64,000 nucleotides of DNA, from the NCBI GenBank assembly GCA_934045905.1, contig CAKOGZ010000052.1:62001-126000 (forward strand), read 5' to 3'. This document shows positions 1 to 9,800 of this stretch, piece by piece. Source of the stretch: Leuctra nigra (Eukaryota; Arthropoda; Insecta; Plecoptera; Leuctridae). Within the stretch, counting starts at the first letter, position 1. Every line of letters starts with the position of its first letter. Position numbers and translations under genes: made by a program. The notes beneath the pieces were generated by a model. The model worked only from the letters and a program-made list of their open reading frames with translations. It made no database searches and was not told the origin of the DNA.

Positions 1-787
1 GTCACAAAGTAGGAAACAAACAAAACTTTTTCAATATGACCTACTTCTAAAGTGGCACCCCCCTGTTTTTATCGAATTTTCTTGATGCCTACACAACGTT
101 ATGCCGAGAAATGTAATAAAACACTTTTCGAAAAAAAATAGGCTTATAAATAAAATTATAAAAAAGAACCCCACTCTGCCCCCTTGGAGTCGCCCGACGC
201 TGCCCTGTCAGATTATTATATAATAAAGTTAGGTTAATACAGGTTAGCAAAGCGAGCGTAGCTGACTCATCACAAGCTTTAACCTCCATTTACTAAAAAA
301 TGGATGAAAACCTAGGAAATGAGGAAAATCTAAGGAACATTGTTAATTGTTACATTGTTACCTTTGTAGGCTAACCTACATTGTTGGTCAATATACATTG
401 ACAAAAAAATGGATGAAAATCTATCGGGGGTCGACCCATCAGCTTCTGAATAACATGAACAGTTAATTCCGGCGAATCGGAGAGTCTGACATAAAAAAGT
501 GTTTCTGCACTTTTTAAGCCTCTCACCATCTACTATATAGGGTAACGTTGTCAACTCTCTTAGAGTAATAGATTCGTCACAAAGTAGGAAACAAATAAAA
601 AAATATCAATATGAGCTACTTCTAAAGTGGCACCCCCCTATTTTTATCGAATTTTCTTGAAGCCTACACAACGTTATGCCGAGAAATGAAATAAAACACT
701 TTTCGAAAAAAAATAGGCTTATAAATAAAATTATAAAAAAGAACCCCACTCTGCCCCCTTGGAGTCGCCCGACGCTGCCCTGTCAGA

Positions 788-801
788 TTATTATATAATA
801 A
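788..801. repeat. 14-bp AT palindrome in A/B spacers
   Basis: The string ttattatataataa is its own reverse complement and is present at the same place in A, B, B', E and E' units, directly after the GC-richer core ending in gtcag. The switch between C-like and B-like sequence in B' and E' falls at or beside this point, so the AT-rich palindrome may be a preferred exchange site; that link is inference. Confidence 0.7.
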
Positions 802-862
802 AGTTAGGTTAATACAGGTTAGCGAAGCGAGCGTAGCTGACTCATCACAAGCTTTAACCTCC

Positions 863-994
863 ATTGACTAAAAAATGGATGAAAACCTAGGAAATGAGGA
901 AAATCTAAGGAACATTGTTAATTGTTACATTGTTACCTTTGTAGGCTAACCTACATTGTTGGTCAATATACATTGACAAAAAAATGGATGAAAA
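863..994. repeat. 109-bp module bounded by 23-bp direct repeats (one copy state)
   Basis: In the B reference, a 23-bp motif (attgac, A-run, then aatggatgaaaa) lies at 863-885 and again at 972-994 with one mismatch, exactly 109 bp apart. C and D units contain only one diverged copy of this motif (gtgacaaaaaattgatgaaaa) and no module between. The module itself holds a short stem, tgtagg-ctaa-cctaca at 940-955, and an internal repeat of acattgtta. The layout explains unit lengths as 0, 1 or 2 module copies. Confidence 0.9.
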
Positions 995-1145
995 TCTATC
1001 GGGGGTCGACCCATCAGCTTCTGAATAACATGAACAGTTAATTCCGGCGAATCGGAGAGTCTGACATAAAAAAGTGTTTCTGCACTTTTTAAGCCTCTCA
1101 CCATCTACTATATAGGGTAACGTTGTCAACTCTCTTAGAGTAATA

Positions 1146-1718
1146 GATTCGTCACAAAGTAGGAAACAAATAAAAAAATATCAATATGAGCTACTTCTAA
1201 AGTGGCACCCCCCTATTTTTATCGAATTTTCTTGAAGCCTACACAACGTTATGTCGAGAAATGAAATAAAACACTTTTCGAAAATAATAGGCTTAACATT
1301 AACATGTAAAAAAAAATCTCCCCTCTGCCTCCTGGAGTCGCCCGACGTTGCCCGGTCAGATTATTATATAATAAAGTTAGGTTAATACAGGTTAGCGAAG
1401 CGAGCGTAGCTGACTCATCACAAGCTTTAATCTCCATTGACTAAAAAATGGATGAAAACCTAGGAAATGAGGAAAATCTAAGGAACATTGTTAATTGTTA
1501 CATTGTTACCTTTGTAGGCTAACCTACATAGTTGGTCAATATACATTGAAAAAAAAATGGATGAAAATCTATCGGGGGTCGACCCATCAGCTTCTGAATA
1601 ACATGAACAGTTAATTCCGGCGAATCGGAGAGTCTGACATAAAAAAGTGTTTCTGCACTTTTTAAGCCTCTCACCATCTACTATATAGGGTAACGTTGTC
1701 AACTCTCTTAGAGTAATA
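1146..1718. repeat. Chimeric unit type B' (573 bp)
   Basis: Module order is H2-M2-S1-one 109-bp module-T2. The left half (acattaacatgtaaaa, ctcctggagtcgcc, gacgttgcccggtcag) matches type C, and the right half from attattatataataa onward matches type B. The switch falls at the AT-rich spacer just after ggtcag. A diagnostic base is shared by all copies: gttatgtcgag instead of gttatgccgag. B' starts: 1146, 40423, 49438, 53227. All four are followed directly by a C unit. This is most simply a C/B recombinant formed once and then spread; that is inference. Confidence 0.9.
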
Positions 1719-2190
1719 GATTCGTCACAAAGTAGGAAACAAATAAAAAAATATCAATATGAGCTACTTCTAAAGTGGCACCCCCCTATTTTTATCGAAT
1801 TTTCTTGAAGCCTACACAACGTTATGTCGAGAAATGAAATAAAACACTTTTCGAAAATAATAGGCTTAACATTAACATGTAAAAAAAAATCTCCCCTCTG
1901 CCTCCTGGAGTCGCCCGACGTTGCCCGGTCAGATAATTTTATAATAAAGTTAGGTTAGGGTAGGTTAGCGAAGCGAGCGAAGCGAGCGTAGCTGACCCTT
2001 AACAAGCTTTAACCTACAGTGACAAAAAATTGATGAAAACCTATCAGGATTGTGCCCTTCTGCTTCTGAAGGACATAAACTAAGAAATGCGGCGTATCGG
2101 AGCGTCTGACAGAAAAAAGTGTTTCTGCACTTTTTAAGCCTCTCTCCATCATCTATATGGTGTATCATTTTCAGCTCTCTAAGAGTAATA

Positions 2191-2874
2191 GATTCGTCAC
2201 AAAGTAGGAAACAAACAAAACTTTTTCAATATGACTTACTTCTAAAGTGGCACCCTCCTGTTTTTATCGAATTTTCTTGATGCCTACACAACGTTATGCC
2301 GAGAAATGTAATAAAACACTTTTCGAAAAAAAATAGGCTTATAAATAAAATTATAAAAAAGAACCCCACTCTGCCCCCTTGAAGTCGCCCGACGCTGCCC
2401 TGTCAGATTATTATATAATAAAGTTAGGTTAATACAGGTTAGCGAAGCGAGCGTAGTTGACTTATCACAAGCTTTAACCTCCATTGACTAAAAAATGGAT
2501 GAAAACCTAGGAAATGAGGAAAATCTAAGGAACATTGTAAATTGTTACATTGTTACCTTAGTAGGCTAACCTACATTGTTGGTCAATATACATTGACAAA
2601 AAAATGGATGAAATCCTAGGAAATGATGAAAATCTAAGGAACATTGTTAATTGTGACATTGTTACCTTTGTAGGCTAACCTACATTGTTGGTCAATATAC
2701 ATTGACAAAAAAATGGATGAAAATCTATCGGGAGTGAACCCATCAGCTTCTGAATAACATGAACAGTTAATTCCGGCGAATCGGAGAGTCTGACATAAAA
2801 AAGTGTTTCTGCACTTTTTAAGCCTCTCACCATCTACTATATAGGGTAACGTTGTCAACTCTCTTAGAGTAATA
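2191..2874. repeat. Satellite unit type A+ (684 bp): A with doubled 109-bp module
   Basis: Module order is H1-M1-S1-two 109-bp modules-T2. The two modules run 2483-2591 and 2592-2700. Typical marks are gcgtagttgacttatc before the modules, gtaaattgttac and ttagtaggc in the first copy, and ctatcgggagtgaaccc after the second. A+ starts: 2191, 6897, 11604, 28587 (682), 32105 (682), 54272, 60686. The 682-bp copies lack two bases at tactttaagtgg. The last copy (60686) keeps tagctgactcatc and ctttgtaggc, so it is a recombinant between ordinary A and A+. Confidence 0.93.
2483..2700. repeat. Doubled 109-bp module in A+ and B+ units
   Basis: The boundary motif starts at 2483, 2592 and 2701, giving two adjacent 109-bp copies. 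The same doubling is at 4412-4629, 7189-7406, 9118-9335, 11896-12113, 13825-14042, 17378-17595, 28877-29094, 32395-32612, 54564-54781 and 60978-61195. In all eleven, the second copy begins gatgaaaatctaagg (gatgagaatctaagg in two) and reads taattgtgacattg, which single-copy modules do not. Confidence 0.92.
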
Positions 2875-3544
2875 GATTCGTCACAAAGTAGGAAACAAAT
2901 AAAAAAATATCAATATGAGCTACTTCTAAAGTGGCACCCCCCTATTTTTATCGAATTTTCTTGAAGCCTACACAACGTTATGCCGAGAAATGAAATAAAA
3001 CACTTTTCGAAAAAAAATAGGCTTATAAATAAAATTATAAAAAAGAACCCCACTCTGCCCCCTTGGAGTCGCCCGACGCTGCCCTGTCAGATTATTATAT
3101 AATAAAGTTAGGTTAATACAGGTTAGCGAAGCGAGCGTAGCTGACTCATCACAAGCTTTAACCTCCATTGACTAAAAAATGGATGAAAACCTAGGAAATG
3201 AGGAAAATCTAAGGAACATTGTTAATTGTTACATTGTTACCTTTGTAGGCTAACCTACATTGTTGGTCAATATACATTGACAAAAAAATGGATGAAAATC
3301 TATCGGGGGTCGACCCATCAGCTTCTGAATAACATGAACAGTTAATTTCGGCGAATCGGAGAGTCTGACATAAAAAAGTGTTTCTGCACAAAATCTATCG
3401 GGGGTCGACCCATCAGCTTCTGAATAACATGAACAGTTAATTCCGGCGAATCGGAGAGTCTGACAGAAAAAAGTGTTTCTGCACTTTTTAAGCCTCTCTC
3501 CATCATCTATATGGTGTATCATTTTCAGCTCTCTAAGAGTAATA
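2875..3544. repeat. Chimeric unit type E (670 bp) with 95-bp tandem duplication
   Basis: Module order is H2-M1-S1-one 109-bp module-95-bp module twice-T1. It begins as B and ends as C. The 95-bp stretch from aaaatctatcggg to gtttctgcac occurs at 3295-3389 and again at 3390-3484; the first copy has gacataaaaaag (B-like) and the second gacagaaaaaag (C-like). The tail is the C tail, so the next unit is always A. E starts: 2875, 7581, 12288, 15841. The last three share gattcgtaac and ttcttaaagcc, and the first does not. Confidence 0.92.
3295..3484. repeat. 95-bp tandem duplication in E and E' units
   Basis: The first copy is at 3295-3389 and the second at 3390-3484, joined at ctgcac/aaaatctatc. 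The same junction occurs at 8001-8190, 12708-12897, 16261-16450, 28337-28526, 31855-32044, 56524-56713 and 60436-60625. The second copy always has gacagaaaaaag (the C form) and the first gacataaaaaag (the B form). I see no obvious microhomology at the joint. Confidence 0.92.
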
Positions 3545-4119
3545 GATTCGTCACAAAGTAGGAAACAAACAAAACTTTTTCAATATGACCTACTTCTAAA
3601 GTGGCACCCCCCTGTTTTTATCGAATTTTCTTGATGCCTACACAACGTTATGCCGAGAAATGTAATAAAACACTTTTCGAAAAAAAATAGGCTTATAAAT
3701 AAAATTATAAAAAAGAACCCCACTCTGCCCCCTTGGAGTCGCCCGACGCTGCCCTGTCAGATTATTATATAATAAAGTTAGGTTAATACAGGTTAGCAAA
3801 GCGAGCGTAGCTGACTCATCACAAGCTTTAACCTCCATTTACTAAAAAATGGATGAAAACCTAGGAAATGAGGAAAATCTAAGGAACATTGTTAATTGTT
3901 ACATTGTTACCTTTGTAGGCTAACCTACATTGTTGGTCAATATACATTGACAAAAAAATGGATGAAAATCTATCGGGGGTCGACCCATCAGCTTCTGAAT
4001 AACATGAACAGTTAATTCCGGCGAATCGGAGAGTCTGACATAAAAAAGTGTTTCTGCACTTTTTAAGCCTCTCACCATCTACTATATAGGGTAACGTTGT
4101 CAACTCTCTTAGAGTAATA

Positions 4120-4803
4120 GATTCGTCACAAAGTAGGAAACAAATAAAAAAATATCAATATGAGCTACTTCTAAAGTGGCACCCCCCTATTTTTATCGAA
4201 TTTTCTTGAAGCCTACACAACGTTATGCCGAGAAATGAAATAAAACACTTTTCGAAAAAAAATAGGCTTATAAATAAAATTATAAAAAAGAACCCCACTC
4301 TGCCCCCTTGGAGTCGCCCGACGCTGCCCTGTCAGATTATTATATAATAAAGTTAGGTTAATACAGGTTAGCGAAGCGAGCGTAGCTGACTCATCACAAG
4401 CTTTAACCTCCATTGACTAAAAAATGGATGAAAACCTAGGAAATGAGGAAAATCTAAGGAACATTGTTAATTGTTACATTGTTACCTTTGTAGGCTAACC
4501 TACATTGTTGGTCAATATACATTGACAAAAAAATGGATGAAAACCTAGGAAATGATGAAAATCTAAGGAACATTGTTAATTGTGACATTGTTACCTTTGT
4601 AGGCTAACCTACATTGTTGGTCAATATACATTGACAAAAAAATGGATGAAAATCTATCGGGGGTGGACCCATCAGCTTCTGAATAACATGAACAGTTAAT
4701 TCCGGCGAATCGGAGAGTCTGACATAAAAAAGTGTTTCTGCACTTTTTAAGCCTCTCACCATCTACTATATAGGGTAACGTTGTCAACTCTCTTAGAGTA
4801 ATA
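4120..4803. repeat. Satellite unit type B+ (684 bp): B with doubled 109-bp module
   Basis: Module order is H2-M1-S1-two 109-bp modules-T2. The modules run 4412-4520 and 4521-4629. The second copy has the same private marks as in A+ (gatgaaaatctaagg and taattgtgacattg). The sequence after it reads gggggtggaccc, unlike A+ (gggagtgaaccc) and ordinary units (gggggtcgaccc). B+ starts: 4120, 8826, 13533, 17086. All are inside the 8-unit repeat region and none occurs after 17.8 kb. The copies at 13533 and 17086 share gatgagaatctaagg. Confidence 0.92.
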
Positions 4804-5274
4804 GATTCGTCACAAAGTAGGAAACAAATAAAAAAATATCAATATGAGCTACTTCTAAAGTGGCACCCCCCTATTTTTATCGAATTTTCTTGAAGCCTAC
4901 ACAACGTGATGCCGAGAAATGAAATAAAACACTTTTCGAATTAATAGGCTTAACATTAACATGTAAAAAAAAATCTCCCCTCTGCCTCCTGGAGTCGCCC
5001 GACGTTGCCCGGTCAGATAATTTTATAATAAAGTTAGGTTAGGGTAGGTTAGCGAAGCGAGCGAAGCGAGCGTAGCTGACCCTTAACAAGCTTTAACCTA
5101 CAGTGACAAAAAATTGATGAAAACCTATCAGGATTGTGCCCTTCTGCTTCTGAAGGACATAAACTAAGAAATGCGGCGTATCGGAGCGTCTGACAGAAAA
5201 AAGTGTTTCTGCACTTTTTAAGCCTCTCTCCATCATCTATATGGTGTATCATTTTCAGCTCTCTAAGAGTAATA

Positions 5275-5849
5275 GATTCGTCACAAAGTAGGAAACAAAC
5301 AAAACTTTTTCAATATGACCTACTTCTAAAGTGGCACCCCCCTGTTTTTATCGAATTTTCTTGATGCCTACACAACGTTATGCCGAGAAATGTAATAAAA
5401 CACTTTTCGAAAAAAAATAGGCTTATAAATAAAATTATAAAAAAGAACCCCACTCTGCCCCCTTGGAGTCGCCCGACGCTGCCCTGTCAGATTATTATAT
5501 AATAAAGTTAGGTTAATACAGGTTAGCGAAGCGAGCGTAGCTGACTCATCACAAGCTTTAACCTCCATTGACTAAAAAATGGATGAAAACCTAGGAAATG
5601 AGGAAAATCTAAGGAACATTGTTAATTGTTACATTGTTACCTTTGTAGGCTAACCTACATTGTTGGTCAATATACATTGACAAAAAAATGGATGAAAATC
5701 TATCGGGGGTCGACCCATCAGCTTCTGAATAACATGAACAGTTAATTCCGGCGAATCGGAGAGTCTGACATAAAAAAGTGTTTCTGCACTTTTTAAGCCT
5801 CTCACCATCTACTATATAGGGTAACGTTGTCAACTCTCTTAGAGTAATA
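5275..5849. repeat. Satellite unit type A (575 bp), reference copy
   Basis: Module order is H1-M1-S1-one 109-bp module-T2. The head has caaacaaaacttttt, cctgtttttatcg and cttgatgcc, which separate it from B. A opens every cycle and always follows a unit with a T1 tail. Type A starts: 1 (partial), 3545, 5275, 8251, 9982, 12958, 14689, 16511, 18242, 19864, 21487, 23109, 24128, 25750, 26769, 30288, 33833, 35454, 37075, 38698, 41468, 43063, 44657, 45675, 47269, 48288, 50483, 52077, 57246, 58868, 62417. Sub-variants: cgaaaaaaaatagg versus cgcaaaaaaatagg or ctaaaaaaaatagg; caggttagcaaagcg with ccatttac at 1, 3545, 8251, 33833 and 35454 (caggtgagcaaagcg at 12958 and 16511); and ggattaaaatc in several units from 38698 to 50483. 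Confidence 0.95.
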
Positions 5850-6424
5850 GATTCGTCACAAAGTAGGAAACAAATAAAAAAATATCAATATGAGCTACTT
5901 CTAAAGTGGCACCCCCCTATTTTTATCGAATTTTCTTGAAGCCTACACAACGTTATGCCGAGAAATGAAATAAAACACTTTTCGAAAAAAAATAGGCTTA
6001 ATAATAAAATTATAAAAAAGAACCCCACTCTGCCCCCTTGGAGTCGCCCGACGCTGCCCTGTCAGATTATTATATAATAAAGTTAGGTTAATACAGGTTA
6101 GCGAAGCGAGCGTAGCTGACTCATCACAAGCTTTAACCTCCATTGACTAAAAAATGGATGAAAACCTAGGAAATGAGGAAAATCTAAGGAACATTGTTAA
6201 TTGTTACATTGTTACCTTTGTAGGCTAACCTACATTGTTGGTCAATATACATTGACAAAAAAATTGATGAAAATCTATCGGAGGTCGACCCATCAGCTTC
6301 TGAATAACATGAACAGAGTATTCCGGCGAATCGGAGAGTCTGACATAAAAAAGTGTTTCTGCACTTTTTAAGCATCTCACCATCTACTATATAGGGTAAC
6401 GTTGTCAACTCTCTTAGAGTAATA

Positions 6425-6896
6425 GATTCGTCACAAAGTAGGAAACAAATAAAAAAATATCAATATGAGCTACTTCTAAAGTGGCACCCCCCTATTTTTA
6501 TCGAATTTTCTTGAAGCCTACACAACGTTATGCCGAGAAATGAAATAAAACACTTTTCGAAAATAATAGGCTTAACATTAACATGTAAAAAAAAATCTCC
6601 CCTCTGCCTCCTGGAGTCGCCCGACGTTGCCCGGTCAGATAATTTTATAATAAAGTTAGGTTAGGGTAGGTTAGCGAAGCGAGCGAAGCGAGCGTAGCTG
6701 ACCCTTAACAAGCTTTAACCTACAGTGACAAAAAATTGATGAAAACCTATCAGGATTGTGCACTTCTGCTTCTGAAGGACATAAACTAAGAAATGCGGCG
6801 TATCGGAGCGTCTGACAGAAAAAAGTGTTTCTGCACTTTTTAAGCCTCTCTCCATCATCTATATGGTGTATCATTTTCAGCTCTCTAAGAGTAATA
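6425..6896. repeat. Satellite unit type C (472 bp), reference copy
   Basis: Module order is H2-M2-S2-no 109-bp module-T1. The spacer reads gttaggttagggtaggtt followed by two gcgaagcga repeats. The 109-bp module is absent, leaving one copy of its boundary motif. The last ~85 bp before the tail align to B without indels, at about 75% identity by my count. C starts: 1719, 4804 (471), 6425, 9510, 11132, 14217, 17770, 19392, 21014 (473), 22637, 25278, 33362 (471), 34983 (471), 36604 (471), 38226, 40996, 50011, 53800, 56774, 58396, 61945, 63567 (partial). A sub-variant with gagctatttc occurs at 33362, 34983, 36604, 40996, 50011, 53800, 56774, 58396 and 61945; most of these also carry tctgtacttttt. 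Confidence 0.95.
6655..6700. repeat. S2 spacer: TTAGG-like run and 9-bp gcgaagcga microrepeats
   Basis: In C units the spacer reads gttaggttagggtaggtt and then two gcgaagcga repeats (6674-6682, 6683-6691) and the related gcgtagctg. A/B spacers keep one gcgaagcga and have gttaggttaatacaggtt instead. The TTAGG-like words resemble insect-type telomere repeats but are too short and irregular to be a telomere tract. Copies at 22637 and 25278 have gcgaagcaagcgaagcg. Confidence 0.8.
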
Positions 6897-9800
6897 GATT
6901 CGTCACAAAGTAGGAAACAAACAAAACTTTTTCAATATGACTTACTTCTAAAGTGGCACCCCCCTGTTTTTATCGAATTTTCTTGATGCCTACACAACGT
7001 TATGCCGAGAAATGTAATAAAACACTTTTCGAAAAAAAATAGGCTTATAAATAAAATTATAAAAAAGAACCCCACTCTGCCCCCTTGGAGTCGCCCGACG
7101 CTGCCCTGTCAGATTATTATATAATAAAGTTAGGTTAATACAGGTTAGCGAAGCGAGCGTAGTTGACTTATCACAAGCTTTAACCTCCATTGACTAAAAA
7201 ATGGATGAAAACCTAGGAAATGAGGAAAATCTAAGGAACATTGTAAATTGTTACATTGTTACCTTAGTAGGCTAACCTACATTGTTGGTCAATATACATT
7301 GACAAAAAAATGGATGAAAACCTAGGAAATGATGAAAATCTAAGGAACATTGTTAATTGTGACATTGTTACCTTTGTAGGCTAACCTACATTGTTGGTCA
7401 ATATACATTGACAAAAAAATGGATGAAAATCTATCGGGAGTGAACCCATCAGCTTCTGAATAACATGAACAGTTAATTCCGGCGAATCGGAGAGTCTGAC
7501 ATAAAAAAGTGTTTCTGCACTTTTTAAGCCTCTCACCATCTACTATATAGGGTAACGTTGTCAACTCTCTTAGAGTAATAGATTCGTAACAAAGTAGGAA
7601 ACAAATAAAAAAATATCAATATGAGCTACTTCTAAAGTGGCACCCCCCTATTTTTATCGAATTTTCTTAAAGCCTACACAACGTTATGCCGAGAAATGAA
7701 ATAAAACACTTTTCGAAAAAAAATAGGCTTATAAATAAAATTATAAAAAAGAACCCCACTCTGCCCCCTTGGAGTCGCCCGACGCTGCCCTGTCAGATTA
7801 TTATATAATAAAGTTAGGTTAATACAGGTTAGCGAAGCGAGCGTAGCTGACTCATCACAAGCTTTAACCTCCATTGACTAAAAAATGGATGAAAACCTAG
7901 GAAATGAGGAAAATCTAAGGAACATTGTTAATTGTTACATTGTTACATTTGTAGGCTAACCTACATTGTTGGTCAATATACATTGACAAAAAAATGGATG
8001 AAAATCTATCGGGGGTCGACCCATCAGCTTCTGAATAACATGAACAGTTAATTTCGGCGAATCGGAGAGTCTGACATAAAAAAGTGTTTCTGCACAAAAT
8101 CTATCGGGGGTCGACCCATCAGCTTCTGAATAACATGAACAGTTAATTCCGGCGAATCGGAGAGTCTGACAGAAAAAAGTGTTTCTGCACTTTTTAAGCC
8201 TCTCTCCATCATCTATATGGTGTATCATTTTCAGCTCTCTAAGAGTAATAGATTCGTCACAAAGTAGGAAACAAACAAAACTTTTTCAATATGACCTACT
8301 TCTAAAGTGGCACCCCCCTGTTTTTATCGAATTTTCTTGATGCCTACACAACGTTATGCCGAGAAATGTAATAAAACACTTTTCGAAAAAAAATAGGCTT
8401 ATAAATAAAATTATAAAAAAGAACCCCACTCTGCCCCCTTGGAGTCGCCCGACGCTGCCCTGTCAGATTATTATATAATAAAGTTAGGTTAATACAGGTT
8501 AGCAAAGCGAGCGTAGCTGACTCATCACAAGCTTTAACCTCCATTTACTAAAAAATGGATGAAAACCTAGGAAATGAGGAAAATCTAAGGAACATTGTTA
8601 ATTGTTACATTGTTACCTTTGTAGGCTAACCTACATTGTTGGTCAATATACATTGACAAAAAAATGGATGAAAATCTATCGGGGGTCGACCCATCAGCTT
8701 CTGAATAACATGAACAGTTAATTCCGGCGAATCGGAGAGTCTGACATAAAAAAGTGTTTCTGCACTTTTTAAGCCTCTCACCATCTACTATATAGGGTAA
8801 CGTTGTCAACTCTCTTAGAGTAATAGATTCGTCACAAAGTAGGAAACAAATAAAAAAATATCAATATGAGCTACTTCTAAAGTGGCACCCCCCTATTTTT
8901 ATCGAATTTTCTTGAAGCCTACACAACGTTATGCCGAGAAATGAAATAAAACACTTTTCGAAAAAAAATAGGCTTATAAATAAAATTATAAAAAAGAACC
9001 CCACTCTGCCCCCTTGGAGTCGCCCGACGCTGCCCTGTCAGATTATTATATAATAAAGTTAGGTTAATACAGGTTAGCGAAGCGAGCGTAGCTGACTCAT
9101 CACAAGCTTTAACCTCCATTGACTAAAAAATGGATGAAAACCTAGGAAATGAGGAAAATCTAAGGAACATTGTTAATTGTTACATTGTTACCTTTGTAGG
9201 CTAACCTACATTGTTGGTCAATATACATTGACAAAAAAATGGATGAAAACCTAGGAAATGATGAAAATCTAAGGAACATTGTTAATTGTGACATTGTTAC
9301 CTTTGTAGGCTAACCTACATTGTTGGTCAATATACATTGACAAAAAAATGGATGAAAATCTATCGGGGGTGGACCCATCAGCTTCTGAATAACATGAACA
9401 GTTAATTCCGGCGAATCGGAGAGTCTGACATAAAAAAGTGTTTCTGCACTTTTTAAGCCTCTCACCATCTACTATATAGGGTAACGTTGTCAACTCTCTT
9501 AGAGTAATAGATTCGTCACAAAGTAGGAAACAAATAAAAAAATATCAATATGAGCTACTTCTAAAGTGGCACCCCCCTATTTTTATCGAATTTTCTTGAA
9601 GCCTACACAACGTGATGCCGAGAAATGAAATAAAACACTTTTCGAAAATAATAGGCTTAACATTAACATGTAAAAAAAAATCTCCCCTCTGCCTCCTGGA
9701 GTCGCCCGACGTTGCCCGGTCAGATAATTTTATAATAAAGTTAGGTTAGGGTAGGTTAGCGAAGCGAGCGAAGCGAGCGTAGCTGACCCTTAACAAGCTT

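Larger units (their letters stand above)
571..1145. repeat. Satellite unit type B (575 bp), reference copy
   Basis: Module order is H2-M1-S1-one 109-bp module-T2. It differs from A almost only in the head: caaataaaaaaatatc, gagctacttc, cctatttttatcg and cttgaagcc. It always follows a T2-tailed unit. Type B starts: 571, 5850, 10557, 15265, 18817, 20439, 22062, 24703, 27344, 29269, 30863, 32787, 34408, 36029, 37650, 39273, 39848, 42044, 43638, 46250, 48863, 51058, 52652, 54956, 55531, 57821, 59443, 61370, 62992. A sub-variant has cttaataataaaattat in place of cttataaataaaattat (5850, 10557, 34408, 36029, 37650, 59443, 62992; a further-changed form at 20439). Several of these also carry aagcatctcacc or ggaggtcgac. 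Confidence 0.95.
1..2190. repeat. Entry block: cycle A-B-B'-C
   Basis: Units start before 1 (A), at 571 (B), 1146 (B') and 1719 (C). The A unit carries caggttagcaaagcg and ccatttac, the marks of the A unit that follows E in the next region, so it may be the end of an earlier higher-order copy. The B' and C units share gttatgtcgag, and B' has tttaatctcc and acctacatagttgg as private changes. The left end of the array is outside the window. Confidence 0.88.
2191..6896. repeat. Higher-order repeat, 8 units (4706 bp), copy 1
   Basis: Unit order is A+ (2191), E (2875), A (3545), B+ (4120), C (4804), A (5275), B (5850), C (6425). The same order with the same private variants returns exactly 4706 bp later. 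This copy differs from copy 2 at only a handful of positions that I can see, for example ccctcctg, cttgaagtcg, gaaatcctagg, gattcgtcac rather than gattcgtaac at the E unit, and cgaattaatagg in the first C. Confidence 0.93.

Noticed and set aside
89..289. Recurrent 66-codon minus-strand frame in A/B units
   Set aside because: It occurs once per unit only because the unit is repeated. It has no recognisable domain, its C-terminal half is read from A/T runs, and it is broken or altered by ordinary satellite indels (for example at 14689 and 39848).
530..545. TATA-like words (tactatatag, tatataataaag) as promoters
   Set aside because: AT-rich words of this kind are expected in the sequence, and no transcribed unit can be tied to them.
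330..554. Recurrent 74-codon minus-strand frame, with a related 67-codon frame in C units
   Set aside because: Open in both T1 and T2 families, which first looked interesting, but the aligned stretch has no indels simply because the families are close. Most differing codons change the amino acid. No family is recognised.
6655..6674. Telomere tract
   Set aside because: Only three or four irregular TTAGG-like words per unit, embedded in a longer monomer and not in a continuous run.
2191..6896. Tandem mobile element with terminal repeats
   Set aside because: The 4.7-kb period is composed of related ~0.5-kb satellite units. There is no transposase or reverse transcriptase, and no target-site duplication or long terminal repeat is evident.
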